Below, in pieces: positions 30,524 to 39,846 of a stretch of DNA of 64,000 bases (position 1 is the first letter of the stretch; the number at the start of each line of letters is the position of its first letter). Made by a program: the position numbers and the translations under genes. The notes below the pieces were generated by a model. It saw only the letters and a list, made by a program, of their open reading frames with translations, did not search any database and was not told the DNA's origin. The stretch is from Halomonas sp. ML-15 (GTDB lineage Bacteria > Pseudomonadota > Gammaproteobacteria > Pseudomonadales > Halomonadaceae), in NCBI RefSeq assembly GCF_014779595.1, contig NZ_JACXZT010000001.1:124001-188000 (forward strand). Direction: 5' to 3'.

Positions 30524-31108
30524 TCAGCCGCGGCGCTTCTGCTGACGCTCCCGATTATTGGCGCGCGCTCGCTCCGACTTGCGCAGCATCACGTAGGTGG
30601 CGCCCAGCCCTCCCTGGGAGGATGGCGCCGAGGCAAACGCCTGCACTTCGTCGAACTGCTGCAGCCACTTGACGACATAGGAGCGCAGCACGTTCGGCGG
30701 ACTATCGATCTCACGCCCGCGACCGTGAATGACCATCAGACTCCGCAGCTCAGCGTGATGGGCATCACGAATGAACTGAAACAGTTCGCGACGACACTCC
30801 TCCAGGGGGCGCTTGAGAAGATACAGTCGCGCTTCAGCGGCATAACCGCCCTGTCTAAGGCGATCGAGAACCCCCATCTGGATGCCGTCATGGCGATACT
30901 CGACGGGATCGTGAGCGCCGATGAGCTCAACGAAGTCATCAGACAGATAGTTGCCATCCGAGGTGGCGCTGGCCGCACTGGCGCGGCGGGCCAGCTGGGC
31001 GTCACTGGGGCCGCGGCGTGGTGATGCCACATCGGCTCTGTCACGGCCTCTGGCGAGAGGCCTGACATCACCCATGAGCTGCCTGAAACTGACGTCATCC
31101 TGTTGCAT
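30524..31108 (-). CDS. smrA: Smr-domain protein (SmrA/YdaL type)
   Basis: Stand-alone Smr-domain DNA/RNA endonuclease-like protein of 194 aa. An N-terminal basic region of about 70 residues precedes the Smr core: LLKRPLEECRRELFQFIRDA, then SLMVIHGRGRE with the signature HGRG, then YVVKWLQQFDEVQAFASAPSSQGGLGATYVMLR. The C-terminus is rich in Arg and Lys. It resembles E. coli SmrA (YdaL) along the whole length. The ATG at 31108 has AGGAGAGAG upstream. Biological role is poorly defined in the family. Confidence 0.9.
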   Translation of the reverse strand: MQQDDVSFRQLMGDVRPLARGRDRADVASPRRGPSDAQLARRASAASATSDGNYLSDDFVELIGAHDPVEYRHDGIQMGVLDRLRQGGYAAEARLYLLKRPLEECRRELFQFIRDAHHAELRSLMVIHGRGREIDSPPNVLRSYVVKWLQQFDEVQAFASAPSSQGGLGATYVMLRKSERARANNRERQQKRRG

Positions 31109-31219
31109 GGGCTCTCTCCTCTCGTCACTCTCGGATCGATAATAGCAAACTGCACTGGACGCTGACGTCACCCAGGTATTATCTCTATGCCACGCACATC
31201 CCGAAAGCCCTGGAGTCGC

Positions 31220-31633
31220 ATGCACAAACGCTATCCGATAATGGCTGCTCTGGCGCTGAGTCCGCTACTGCTTGTCGGCTACCTGTGGCTGACCATGCTA
31301 AGCCCCCTCACCTACGACAGGCCGGATCACTTGCCACCGGTGGCAGAGGGTGAGCACCGGGTTTTCGTCTATGGCACCTTGCGCTATCCACTTGTGCGCT
31401 GGTGGGTATATGGCCGCAGCGGCTCTCCGGAGCCGGCCCAGCTGGAAGGTTTCCAACGCGATGGACTGGATCTCGAGCCCTCTCGAGATGGTGTGGTAGA
31501 GGGTTTGCTACTGCGTGTCGACCACCATGAATTGACGCGACTAGATCGCTACGAGCGCTTGGGAGTGCGCTACGAACGAGTCGCAAAGCGGCTTGCTGAT
31601 GGACAGACTGCCTGGGTGTATCTGCGTTTATAA
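31220..31633 (+). CDS. Membrane-anchored gamma-glutamylcyclotransferase-like protein
   Basis: A 137-aa protein with one N-terminal transmembrane helix (about 8-27) followed by a cyclotransferase (AIG2/GGCT) fold. The active-site loop VFVYGTLRYPLVRWW is present, and HELTRLDRYERLGVRYER carries the catalytic Glu. Family enzymes release 5-oxoproline from gamma-glutamyl compounds. The membrane anchor is uncommon and would place the domain in the periplasm or at the membrane. A TGGAG site precedes the ATG at 31220. Divergent from smrA. Confidence 0.78.
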   Translation: MHKRYPIMAALALSPLLLVGYLWLTMLSPLTYDRPDHLPPVAEGEHRVFVYGTLRYPLVRWWVYGRSGSPEPAQLEGFQRDGLDLEPSRDGVVEGLLLRVDHHELTRLDRYERLGVRYERVAKRLADGQTAWVYLRL

Positions 31634-31706
31634 GAGTGGTTGGATGGTTTTGGTGAGGAATACAAAGATAACGGTATAAGCCTGGATTGAAGCATTACAT
31701 GGTCGG

Positions 31707-31736
31707 TTGTGGGTACCTCAGCGGACGCTCTACAAT
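31707..31736 (+). promoter_or_regulatory. Candidate sigma-70 promoter for arsC-wrbA-DUF2069
   Basis: TTGTGG (31707-31712), an 18-base spacer, then TACAAT (31731-31736), 31 bases before the arsC start codon. Pattern match only. Confidence 0.45.
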
Positions 31737-31767
31737 GGCTTCCATACTGCTTAGCCAAGGAGACGTG

Positions 31768-32121
31768 ATGGCCCCCATCACCTACTACCACAACCCTCGC
31801 TGCTCCAAATCCCGTGAGGGGCTTGCGCTGCTCGAGGCGCAGGGTGCTGAACTCAGTGTCCGTCGCTATCTCGACACCCCTCTCAGTCTCGCCGAACTGC
31901 AGGCGTTGGCCTCTCGTCTATCCACCCCCTTTGCCAGCCTGGTGCGTACCAATGAGGCCGCCTGGAAATCCCTCGGACTCGACATCAATGATCGTCACAA
32001 CGTGCTGGAGGCCATTGCCGCCGAGCCTCGCCTGCTGCAGCGTCCGATCGCCGATGATGGTCATCGCGCACTGATCGGGCGTCCTCCCGAGGCGATGCTG
32101 CCCCTGCTCGACAACGCCTAA
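31768..32121 (+). CDS. arsC: Arsenate reductase (glutaredoxin-type ArsC family)
   Basis: A 117-aa thioredoxin-fold protein with the family active site HNPRCSKSREGL (Cys12). IGRPPEAMLPLL near the C-terminus carries the Arg that binds the oxyanion. Proteins of this kind reduce arsenate with glutathione/glutaredoxin, but many chromosomal members have no arsenic role. No arsB or arsR is nearby. It is followed by wrbA and a DUF2069 gene, a grouping common in gammaproteobacteria. AAGGAGA precedes the ATG at 31768. Confidence 0.88.
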   Translation: MAPITYYHNPRCSKSREGLALLEAQGAELSVRRYLDTPLSLAELQALASRLSTPFASLVRTNEAAWKSLGLDINDRHNVLEAIAAEPRLLQRPIADDGHRALIGRPPEAMLPLLDNA

Positions 32122-32765
<644 letters not shown>

Positions 32766-32766
<1 letters not shown>

Positions 32767-33164
32767 TGAGACAAATGCTGGAGCGCTGGGAAGCACAGCA
32801 CGGCCTCGATGCCCTCACTGCACGGGCGCGTCGCGCCGTACTCACCAGCTACGTGGTGTTACTCCTGCTGCTGGTGTATAGCGGTATCGCGATTCATAGC
32901 ATCGAGGAAGGCGGCTGGATACCGATTCTCGTCCGCGGCCTGCCGCTGGTGCTGTTCCTGCCGTCAATCATAGGGCAACGCCCTCGTGGACACGCCTGGC
33001 TGGCCTTCGTCAGCCTGCTCTACTTCATGCAAGGGGTGATGGTTGCCACGCTCCCCGGCCAGGGGCTGTTCGGCATGCTCGAAGCGCTTACGGCCATGGC
33101 GCTGTTCGCTGCCAGCACTTGCTATGCACGCTTCCGCAGTCGCCAGATGCGACAGCAAGGCTGA
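32766..33164 (+). CDS. DUF2069 inner-membrane protein
   Basis: A 132-aa membrane protein with four hydrophobic helices (about 26-45, 52-69, 77-95 and 100-118). WIPILVRGLPLVLFLPSIIGQRPRGHAWLAFVSLLYFMQG is the DUF2069 signature. It is translationally coupled to wrbA. No function is known for the family; its regular neighbourhood with wrbA and arsC suggests a shared operon only. Confidence 0.85.
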
Positions 33165-33260
33165 AACATCGCACCATTTGCCCCATTCTACGGTCAATAT
33201 TCTCGGTTGAGCCCAGCGCCGAGAGCGGCGAAGATGGTCATACGCTTTCAGGAGATCGAC

Positions 33261-33902
33261 ATGACACGAGACATCGCCGACATCAGGCGTGACTACGAGG
33301 GTGGCCGCCTGGACGAGGCAAGCACCCCGGAGACGCCTTCCGCGCTGTTCGACGAATGGTTCCAGCTCGCGCTCGAATCCGAAGGAGACGATGGCAATGC
33401 CATGACCCTGGCCACCGCCGATACTCAGGGCCTGCCCCATGCGCGTATCGTGCTGCTCAAGGGGGTCGATGAGCGAGGCATGGTGTTCTACACCAACTAT
33501 CACAGCCACAAGGGTAGCGAGCTGGCCAATGTGCCCCACGCCGCGCTGGTGTTCTGGTGGCCATCGCTATCGAGACAGGTACGTGTCGAAGGTCGAGTCG
33601 AGCAGGTCAGCGCCGAAGAGTCAGACAGCTACTTCGCCAGCCGTCCCCGAGGCAGTCAACTGGGCGCCTGGATCGCTACCCAGAGCGTGGAGATCCCCGA
33701 TCGCCACTGGCTCGAGGAGCGGCAGGCGCGCTACGAACAGCTGTACGCCGAGCAGGAGATTGCCCGCCCTGCCCACTGGGGCGGTTATCGACTGGTTCCC
33801 GAAATGCTCGAGTTCTGGCAGGGGCAGCCGAGTCGCCTCCACGACCGGATTCGCTATGAGCAGCGTGATGGCAGCTGGCACAAGTATCGACTCGCCCCCT
33901 GA
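33261..33902 (+). CDS. pdxH: Pyridoxamine 5'-phosphate oxidase
   Basis: FMN-dependent oxidase that makes pyridoxal phosphate, the cofactor used for example by EctB. 213 aa with the full signature set: NAMTLATADTQGLPHARIVLLKG, GMVFYTNYHSHKGSELA (FMN binding), VRVEGRVEQVSAEESDSYFASRPRGSQLGAWIATQS, and the C-terminal EFWQGQPSRLHDRIRYE. CAGGAGA lies before the ATG at 33261. A terminator hairpin follows. Confidence 0.95.
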   Translation: MTRDIADIRRDYEGGRLDEASTPETPSALFDEWFQLALESEGDDGNAMTLATADTQGLPHARIVLLKGVDERGMVFYTNYHSHKGSELANVPHAALVFWWPSLSRQVRVEGRVEQVSAEESDSYFASRPRGSQLGAWIATQSVEIPDRHWLEERQARYEQLYAEQEIARPAHWGGYRLVPEMLEFWQGQPSRLHDRIRYEQRDGSWHKYRLAP

Positions 33903-33907
33903 GCCCG

Positions 33908-33932
33908 CGACGCCCCACTGACTGGGGCGTCG
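33908..33932. terminator. Terminator between pdxH and the pat-like gene
   Basis: A 9-bp perfect stem CGACGCCCC/GGGGCGTCG with a seven-base loop, between convergent genes and followed by TTCACTCC on the plus strand. Confidence 0.65.
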
Positions 33933-33933
33933 T

Positions 33934-36675
33934 TCACTCCATGGCACTATCGAGGCGCAGCTTCTGCCAGTCACTTTCGGGTTCGTTGAGCCTCAGAGTG
34001 GCGTGCATGACCTGCTCTTCCATGTCATAGCGCAGGCGAAAGCCAAGGTGCTTCATCAGCGCCCGCATGGGGTGGTTGTCGACCATCACCGTGCCGACCA
34101 TCTCAAGCGTCCCCACCCCGCGACAATAGCGGATCATCTTGTTCATCAGCAGGCTGCCGAGGCCGTGGCCATGCATGTCGTCGCGGATGATCACCGAGAA
34201 CTCGGTACGGATATTGTCCGGGTCGTTCCATACCCTCACCACACCGAGCATCTCCTTGCTGCCATCATCGCAGTGGTGCTCGGCGATAAAGGCCATCTGA
34301 CGGTCGTAGTTGATATGCGCCAGCATCGACAGGTCGCGCTTGGTGAGATCGGCCTTGTGATGGAAATAACGGAAGCGGATGCTCTCCTCGGAGAGCTGGG
34401 TGTGGAACGCGGTGATCAGCGGAGCATCCTCTGCACGGATCGGGCGCACCTCCACCGCCATGGAATCGTCCAGCGTCACCCATTCGCGGAGCTCCTCGGG
34501 GTACGGCATGATCGCGTGGCGCGCCGGGGCGCCCAGGTCCATGGCGAAATCCACGGCCACCACACCGTCGCGGTTAAGCAGTACCGGGTTGAGCTCCAGC
34601 CCCTTGAGCGCCGGCAGGTCGGAGGCCATCTGCGAGAGCTTGACCAGCAGCTGGCAGAGCCGCTCGATATCGCGCTGCGGGTCGCGCGAATGCTCGCGAA
34701 TCAGCTTGCTGGCATGGGTACGTGCGATCAGGTCATCGGCCAGCGTCATATTGATCGGCGGCAGCGCCACATGACGGTCAGCGAGCACGTTGACCTTGTA
34801 GCCACCGATACCGAACACGATCACCGGACCGAAGATCGGGTCTCGAGTGATGCCGGCACACAGCTGCATCGAGTGCTTGCCACGCTGCATCGGCTGCAGG
34901 CAGAACTCTCTGATGGTGGTGCCGGGAAACTTCTCGGCCACCTTATCGGTGAGCCGTGTCACGCCCTCGGCGACTTGCTCCGGCGTCACCAGATCCTGCA
35001 GCATGCCGGCGGAGAGTTTATGAGGGTGCCGACGATAGCGATACGGCACCAGGTTGTGGTCGTGAACCACCTTGAGCGCCATCGGCTCATCGAAGCTCGC
35101 CGCTGCCGCGCCCTCTGCATCATGCACGTAACGGCTCGGCGCAGAAGGAATCCCGTAGGCGGCCAGTACCTGGGCCGTTTCAGAGTGCGTCAGGGTCTCA
35201 CGCCCATCGTCTCTTGCTTGCTCGATCAGGGCGTGGCAACGCTGACGAATCTCCGCGGTAGTGGCAAACGGCAAACTCGGCGGCGTCTGCTGAAGCAGTG
35301 CTTGAACGCGCTGGTAGTCGACCATGTGCATGAAGGCCTTGACCGCCTTCTCCGGGGAAATATAAGTGGGAATGCCCGCCAGGTTGCTCTCATGGCGCGC
35401 CGACAGCGCCTCCTCCAGCCCCATCCAACTGGTCAGCAGATTGCGCTTGAAGCGCTTGCGGTTGGCGACGATCGCCTCGGCGGTAACCCTCGAAGGGGCA
35501 AAGCGGGTGGGGGCATGAACGACCAGCACCGCATCCACATCAGGGTCCGCCGCGACCACCTCCAGCGCATCGACCATCCGCTCCGGTGTGGCGTTACCGC
35601 CCAGGTCTACCGGATTGTGTCCCGGCAGGCTCATGTCGAAGGCGCCGTGGGTCAGGGCCCGGCGCGTTTCATCGCTGAAGCTGGCCAGGCGTCCGCCGGC
35701 ACTGATCAGCTTGTCGATGGCCAGCATCGCCGGCCCCAGGCCGTTGGAGACAATCGCCAGGCGATCGCCGCGCAGCGGCTTCATGCGCGACAGTGTCTCC
35801 AGTGCGTCAAACAGTTCATCGGAGTCGTCGACGCGCACCACCCCTGCTCTCGCCAGCGCGGCGTCGAAGATCACATCACGATTGGCGATGCCCGGCGTCG
35901 GCGCCAGGCCCGAGATGTCCGACTCCGGCGTGCGCCCGCTCTTGATCGCCAGCACCAGACGGTTACGCGACGCCTCGCGAAGGGCGGTCATGAAGTGCTG
36001 GGCGTCGTGAATGCGCTCTAGATGCAGCAGGATCGCCTGGGTCGGCGCGTGCTGATTGATGTAGTCGATCATGTCGGGCAGCATCACATCGACGCTGTCG
36101 CCCAGGGTCACCAGGTGCGAGAAGCCAATGCCGCGCCCCGCCGCCCAGTCGATCATGGCGTTGCCCAGCATGCCGGACTGCCCAAGATAGGCGACTCGCC
36201 CCGGCTTGACCGGCTGACTGGCGTAGGTGGCATTGAGCTTGCGACCGGGCACGATCAGCCCCAGGCACTCGGGACCCAGCACGCGAATCCCGCTGATCCT
36301 GGCGGCCTTGATCATGCGCTCGCGAATCGAGCCGCCGTCGCCGCCACGATCATCGAGATAGGCGCCGCCAGATAGCACCATCACCGCCTTGACACCGATC
36401 TCACCGAGTCGCTCGATCAGCTTGGGCACGCTCTCCACCGGCGAACAGATCACCGCCAGGTCGGGAGATGCCGGCAGATCGCCGACCCGTTTGACACAGG
36501 GCACGCCGTATACGCTGGCATAGCCCTTGGGATTGACCACCGACAGTTCACCGGGAAATCCCGCATCGAGCAGGTTGCGCACCACCAGCCCCCCCATCGA
36601 ATGGGGCTTTTCCGATGCACCGATGATTGCCAGGCTGCGCGGTTCGAAGAAGTGGCGCAGAAATCGTGTACCCAA
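33934..36675 (-). CDS. Pat/PatZ-type protein lysine acetyltransferase (NDP-forming acyl-CoA synthetase-like + GNAT)
   Basis: A 913-aa fusion. Residues 1-460 are the CoA-binding and ligase-CoA parts of an ADP-forming acyl-CoA synthetase (LAIIGASEKPHSMGG at the start). About 490-740 is an ATP-grasp domain ending in GLELNPVLLNRDGVVAVD, and about 755-905 is a GNAT acetyltransferase (FSVIIRDDMHGHGLGSLLMNKM). The SHTG block that carries the phospho-histidine in real synthetases reads APTPG here (258-262), so it is expected to be non-catalytic there, as in Salmonella/E. coli Pat. The likely job is acetylation of lysines, classically of acetyl-CoA synthetase. It is divergent from an HDAC-like deacetylase. 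Confidence 0.9.
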   Translation of the reverse strand: MGTRFLRHFFEPRSLAIIGASEKPHSMGGLVVRNLLDAGFPGELSVVNPKGYASVYGVPCVKRVGDLPASPDLAVICSPVESVPKLIERLGEIGVKAVMVLSGGAYLDDRGGDGGSIRERMIKAARISGIRVLGPECLGLIVPGRKLNATYASQPVKPGRVAYLGQSGMLGNAMIDWAAGRGIGFSHLVTLGDSVDVMLPDMIDYINQHAPTQAILLHLERIHDAQHFMTALREASRNRLVLAIKSGRTPESDISGLAPTPGIANRDVIFDAALARAGVVRVDDSDELFDALETLSRMKPLRGDRLAIVSNGLGPAMLAIDKLISAGGRLASFSDETRRALTHGAFDMSLPGHNPVDLGGNATPERMVDALEVVAADPDVDAVLVVHAPTRFAPSRVTAEAIVANRKRFKRNLLTSWMGLEEALSARHESNLAGIPTYISPEKAVKAFMHMVDYQRVQALLQQTPPSLPFATTAEIRQRCHALIEQARDDGRETLTHSETAQVLAAYGIPSAPSRYVHDAEGAAAASFDEPMALKVVHDHNLVPYRYRRHPHKLSAGMLQDLVTPEQVAEGVTRLTDKVAEKFPGTTIREFCLQPMQRGKHSMQLCAGITRDPIFGPVIVFGIGGYKVNVLADRHVALPPINMTLADDLIARTHASKLIREHSRDPQRDIERLCQLLVKLSQMASDLPALKGLELNPVLLNRDGVVAVDFAMDLGAPARHAIMPYPEELREWVTLDDSMAVEVRPIRAEDAPLITAFHTQLSEESIRFRYFHHKADLTKRDLSMLAHINYDRQMAFIAEHHCDDGSKEMLGVVRVWNDPDNIRTEFSVIIRDDMHGHGLGSLLMNKMIRYCRGVGTLEMVGTVMVDNHPMRALMKHLGFRLRYDMEEQVMHATLRLNEPESDWQKLRLDSAME

Positions 36676-36791
36676 AATTCTCTCTCCTATGAGGGACGCA
36701 GCCCCCCTTCCCCCCCTGTGTACGACTTATTGACACTGTCCTGCAAGGCCTCAAGCCGATTATGGTCGCAGCATCCCCTGCGGAGCCTGCA

Positions 36792-37730
36792 ATGATCACC
36801 GCCTATATCACTCACCCTCGCTGCATGGATCACCATATGGGACCGCAGCATCCCGAAAGCCCGCTGCGCCTGGAAGCCATCCGCGCGCGCCTGGCGCTGG
36901 CTGGCGTGCTTCAGCAGACCATGCAGTCGGAAGCCAAACCGGCCACCGACGAGCAGCTGCTGCGGGTGCATCCGGCGCGCCATCTGCATGCCCTCGACAA
37001 ATGCGTGCCGAATGAGGGCATGGTGACCATCGATGACGGTGACACCCTGATGAACCGCTATAGCCTCGATGCGGCGCGGGTGGCCGCCGGCGCCGTGGTG
37101 CGCGGCGTCGACCAGGTGTATCGCCAGCAGGCCGACAACGTGTTCTGCGCGGTGCGTCCACCGGGGCATCACGCCGAAGCCTGTGATGCCATGGGCTTCT
37201 GTTTTTATAACAATATTGCGGTGGGAGCCGCGCATGCCCGGGAAACATACGGCGCCCGACGTATCGCCATACTCGACTTTGATGTACACCAGTGCAACGG
37301 CACCATCGATATCTTCAAGGATGACCCGGAGGTGCTGATCTGTACCAGCTTTCAGTACCCCTTCTATCCCTGGCGCTATCTGCGCAGTGACAGCCACAAC
37401 GTCATCAATACCCCCCTCGAGGCGGGCTGCGACAGTGCCGCCTTCCGTAAGGCCATCGAGGATGACTGGTTGCCTGCCTTGCACCGCTTCAAACCTGACC
37501 TGGTGCTGCTCTCGTCGGGCTTCGACGCTCATCGAGACGACCCCATGGCCGAACTCAACCTGGAAGATGCGGACTACCACTGGGTCACCCGGCTGGCCAT
37601 GGAGATCGCCGCCCTCTACGCCGACAATCGCCTGGTATCGGTGCTCGAGGGGGGCTATGACCCCGACACCCTGGGGCGCTGCGCCGAGGCTCACGTCAAG
37701 GCTCTGCTCGGCCAACCCTGGACGCTGTGA
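36792..37730 (+). CDS. Histone deacetylase family (class II-like) hydrolase
   Basis: Zinc-dependent deacetylase or acetylpolyamine amidohydrolase of 312 aa. Visible parts: the His-His dyad RPPGHHAE, the zinc ligands Asp and His in DFDVHQCNGT and Asp in SGFDAHRDDPM, and the catalytic Tyr in EGGYDP. The normal HHGNGT is HQCNGT here, leaving the ligands intact but changing the residues next to them. The early THPRCMDHHMGPQHPESPLRLEAI matches bacterial HDAC-like proteins. It is divergent from the Pat-type acetyltransferase with 116 bp between, so it could reverse that enzyme's modification. Confidence 0.9.
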   Translation: MITAYITHPRCMDHHMGPQHPESPLRLEAIRARLALAGVLQQTMQSEAKPATDEQLLRVHPARHLHALDKCVPNEGMVTIDDGDTLMNRYSLDAARVAAGAVVRGVDQVYRQQADNVFCAVRPPGHHAEACDAMGFCFYNNIAVGAAHARETYGARRIAILDFDVHQCNGTIDIFKDDPEVLICTSFQYPFYPWRYLRSDSHNVINTPLEAGCDSAAFRKAIEDDWLPALHRFKPDLVLLSSGFDAHRDDPMAELNLEDADYHWVTRLAMEIAALYADNRLVSVLEGGYDPDTLGRCAEAHVKALLGQPWTL

Positions 37731-37798
37731 GCGGCGCTGCGGGGCAGGCCAGCGACGCCCCTGGCCAAACGGTCAAGACACGCCTGTGGTATGCTTCG

Positions 37799-37813
37799 GG
37801 AAATTAATTTTCC
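37799..37813. promoter_or_regulatory. Near-palindrome in front of the cupin regulator gene
   Basis: GGAAATTAATTTTCC, five-base perfect outer arms (GGAAA/TTTCC) with one internal mismatch, 17 bases before the start codon. The position suits an autoregulatory operator. Confidence 0.45.
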
Positions 37814-37829
37814 AATAGTGAACACCCCC

Positions 37830-38462
37830 ATGAGCGCCACCACCGATCAAGACGCCGCCCTGCGCATCGCCTCCGGTCGTAAACCGTTCGTTGAGCCGCT
37901 GCGCCTTGGCGAGCGGCTCAAGGAGATACGCCTTGCCAACCACTGGACGCTCGAGGACGTCAGTCAACGCACTGGGCTGGCCCGTTCGACGCTGTCGAAG
38001 ATCGAGAACGACCAGATCTCACCGACCTTCACCGCGGTGCAGAAGCTGATCGGCGGTCTCGGCATCGATCTGCCACAGCTGCTCAGCCCCCCCAAGCCCC
38101 AGAGCCGCACGCTGGGGCGTCGCGACTTGACCCGGGTCGGCGAAGGCCAGCGACACCCCACCCCCACCTATGAGCATGAGTTGCTGTCGTGGCAGTTGGC
38201 GCAGAAGCGCATGATCCCCTTCAAGACCATTGTGCGTGCGCGTGGCTTCGATGAGTTCAGCGAGTGGGTGCGGCATGATGGCGAAGAGTTTCTGATCGTG
38301 CTCGACGGCGATATTCATCTCTTTACCGAGTTCTACGAGCCGCTGCACCTGACCCGCGGCGATAGCATCTACTTCGATAGCGACATGGGCCATGCGCTGG
38401 TCTCGGTCAGCGACGAGGATGCGGTGGTGCTGTCGGTATGCACCCGCGCCGAGAGCAGCTGA
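37830..38462 (+). CDS. XRE-family regulator with C-terminal cupin domain
   Basis: A 210-aa regulator: a helix-turn-helix at about residues 27-80 (LGERLKEIRLANHWTLEDVSQRTGLARSTLSKIENDQISPT) and a cupin sensor domain from about 130 (EEFLIVLDGDIHLFTEFYEPLHLTRGDSIYFDSDMGHAL). Such proteins sense small metabolites such as polyamines or amino acids. The ATG at 37830 has no obvious Shine-Dalgarno sequence; an in-frame ATG at 37791 would overlap the near-palindrome. It follows the HDAC-like gene, whose relatives include acetylpolyamine hydrolases, so a polyamine-type ligand is conceivable. It converges on fdhD with six bases between. Confidence 0.87.
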   Translation: MSATTDQDAALRIASGRKPFVEPLRLGERLKEIRLANHWTLEDVSQRTGLARSTLSKIENDQISPTFTAVQKLIGGLGIDLPQLLSPPKPQSRTLGRRDLTRVGEGQRHPTPTYEHELLSWQLAQKRMIPFKTIVRARGFDEFSEWVRHDGEEFLIVLDGDIHLFTEFYEPLHLTRGDSIYFDSDMGHALVSVSDEDAVVLSVCTRAESS

Positions 38463-38468
38463 ACCGCG

Positions 38469-39317
38469 TCACGACGAGCGGCGCTGATCACCGGGACGAC
38501 GCGGCGGGATGTCGTCGAGCACCAGCCGCCCCGCCGCATTGATCGCCTGAAAGTGCCGCCCCTTGGCCCGCGCGATCAGCAATACGCCAAAGCGTTGCGC
38601 CAGTTCGACGCCCTTCTGGGTCACCCCCGAACGCGACACCAGCACGCTGATGCCCATCTGCGCGACCTTGAGCACCATCTCCGAGGTGAGTCGGCCGGTG
38701 GTATAGAAGATGTCGGCATCCGCGGCCTCTGTCTCCTCCAACCACTGTCGTCCGGCGAGCGTATCGACCGCATTGTGGCGCCCTACGTCCTCGACGAAAT
38801 CCACGACCCGATCCTGATGACAGAGCGCGCAGCCATGCACCGCTCCAGCGCTGCGGTAGGTCTCGTTGTAGGCACCAAGGTGGTGCAGCATGCGGCCCAG
38901 CGTCGACTGGGCCAGCGACGTCTCGGGCAGCGGCGCCAGGGCCGTGGCATCCAGCAAACGCCCGAATACCGTGCCCTGCCCGCAGCCGGTGGTGACCGTG
39001 CGCTGGCCCAGCCGCTCCTCGAGATCCTCCGGCAGCCGTCGGGTGACCACTGCTGCCGATTCGACCTCCCAGTCGACGTGTACGGCAATCAGGTCCTCCC
39101 GCGACCCCAGCAGCCCCTGATTGCGCAGATAGCCCACCACCAGCGCCTCCGGCTCGGCCCCCAGCGTCATCAGCGTGACGATCTCGCGTTTGTTGAGATA
39201 GACCGTCAGCGCCCGCTCGGCGGCGATCGCCTGACGGCGCGAATCGCCGAACTCGTCGACGACGTCGATCTCGAGAGTGGTGGGTAGCCGTGCCCGGCTC
39301 AGGCTGATGGCGGTCAT
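38469..39317 (-). CDS. fdhD: Formate dehydrogenase accessory sulfurtransferase FdhD
   Basis: Transfers sulfur from a cysteine desulfurase to the molybdenum cofactor of formate dehydrogenase, needed for activity. The sulfur-carrying CxxC is Cys163-Ala-Leu-Cys166 in VHGCALCHQD; DVGRHNAVDTLAG and YTTGRLTSEMVLKVAQMG are family signatures. 282 aa from the ATG at 39317, with GGAG upstream; the longer open frame to 39506 covers the divergent promoter region. Divergent from the DUF3305-to-fdhC operon. Confidence 0.94.
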   Translation of the reverse strand: MTAISLSRARLPTTLEIDVVDEFGDSRRQAIAAERALTVYLNKREIVTLMTLGAEPEALVVGYLRNQGLLGSREDLIAVHVDWEVESAAVVTRRLPEDLEERLGQRTVTTGCGQGTVFGRLLDATALAPLPETSLAQSTLGRMLHHLGAYNETYRSAGAVHGCALCHQDRVVDFVEDVGRHNAVDTLAGRQWLEETEAADADIFYTTGRLTSEMVLKVAQMGISVLVSRSGVTQKGVELAQRFGVLLIARAKGRHFQAINAAGRLVLDDIPPRRPGDQRRSS

Positions 39318-39417
39318 GTCGTGGGCTTCTCCAAGCGGGTCAATAGCTTGACCATGATGGCACTGCTGTCGCTTACTGTCTTCAGTCATCCGACCGACAG
39401 CGTTAAGCGGAGCCATC

Positions 39418-39846
39418 ATGTCGACTTCCAGTCTACGCCAGCTGAGCCTGGCACTTGCCGGCGAGAACAAGACCGTCAAGGGATTCACCCGCATGCAGTG
39501 GCGCATCGCCGCCCTGTCGCCGGGTAATCTAGGGCCCCATGTGCTCGACCTGCAGCTCTACATGACCGAACGTGCCGCGTACCGCTTCAACCTCGGTTCC
39601 AGCGAACCGAGACTTTTCGTGCGCTGCGGATTTTCCGGAGAACATCCGCAACCCACCGCGATAACTGCCAGTCAGGACGTTGCGGCGGGCTGGATGGACG
39701 GTGAGCAGCAAGTGCTGGAAGCCGCCATGCCGATGGCCATTCAGGTATGGCTTGAAGCCTACCTGGCACGCCACGGTGAAGCACCGGCCGAGGGGCGCAA
39801 GAAGAAGCGCAAGGGTGCGGGCCGCGCCCGGGAGGATCAGACATGA
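39418..39846 (+). CDS. DUF3305 protein of the formate dehydrogenase locus
   Basis: A 142-aa cytoplasmic protein matching the DUF3305 family, found almost only in formate dehydrogenase clusters. Visible block: LQLYMTERAAYRFNLGSSEPRLFVRCGF, and a very basic C-terminus (GRKKKRKGAGRAR). Role unknown, presumably maturation or chaperoning of the enzyme. It overlaps the DUF3306 gene by four bases. Confidence 0.85.
   Translation: MSTSSLRQLSLALAGENKTVKGFTRMQWRIAALSPGNLGPHVLDLQLYMTERAAYRFNLGSSEPRLFVRCGFSGEHPQPTAITASQDVAAGWMDGEQQVLEAAMPMAIQVWLEAYLARHGEAPAEGRKKKRKGAGRAREDQT

Noticed and set aside
34003-36021. A 672-codon open frame opposite the Pat-type gene.
   Set aside because: It is the antisense shadow of a clearly recognised protein, rich in His/Arg/Gln as expected from reversed codons, with no homology-like motif.
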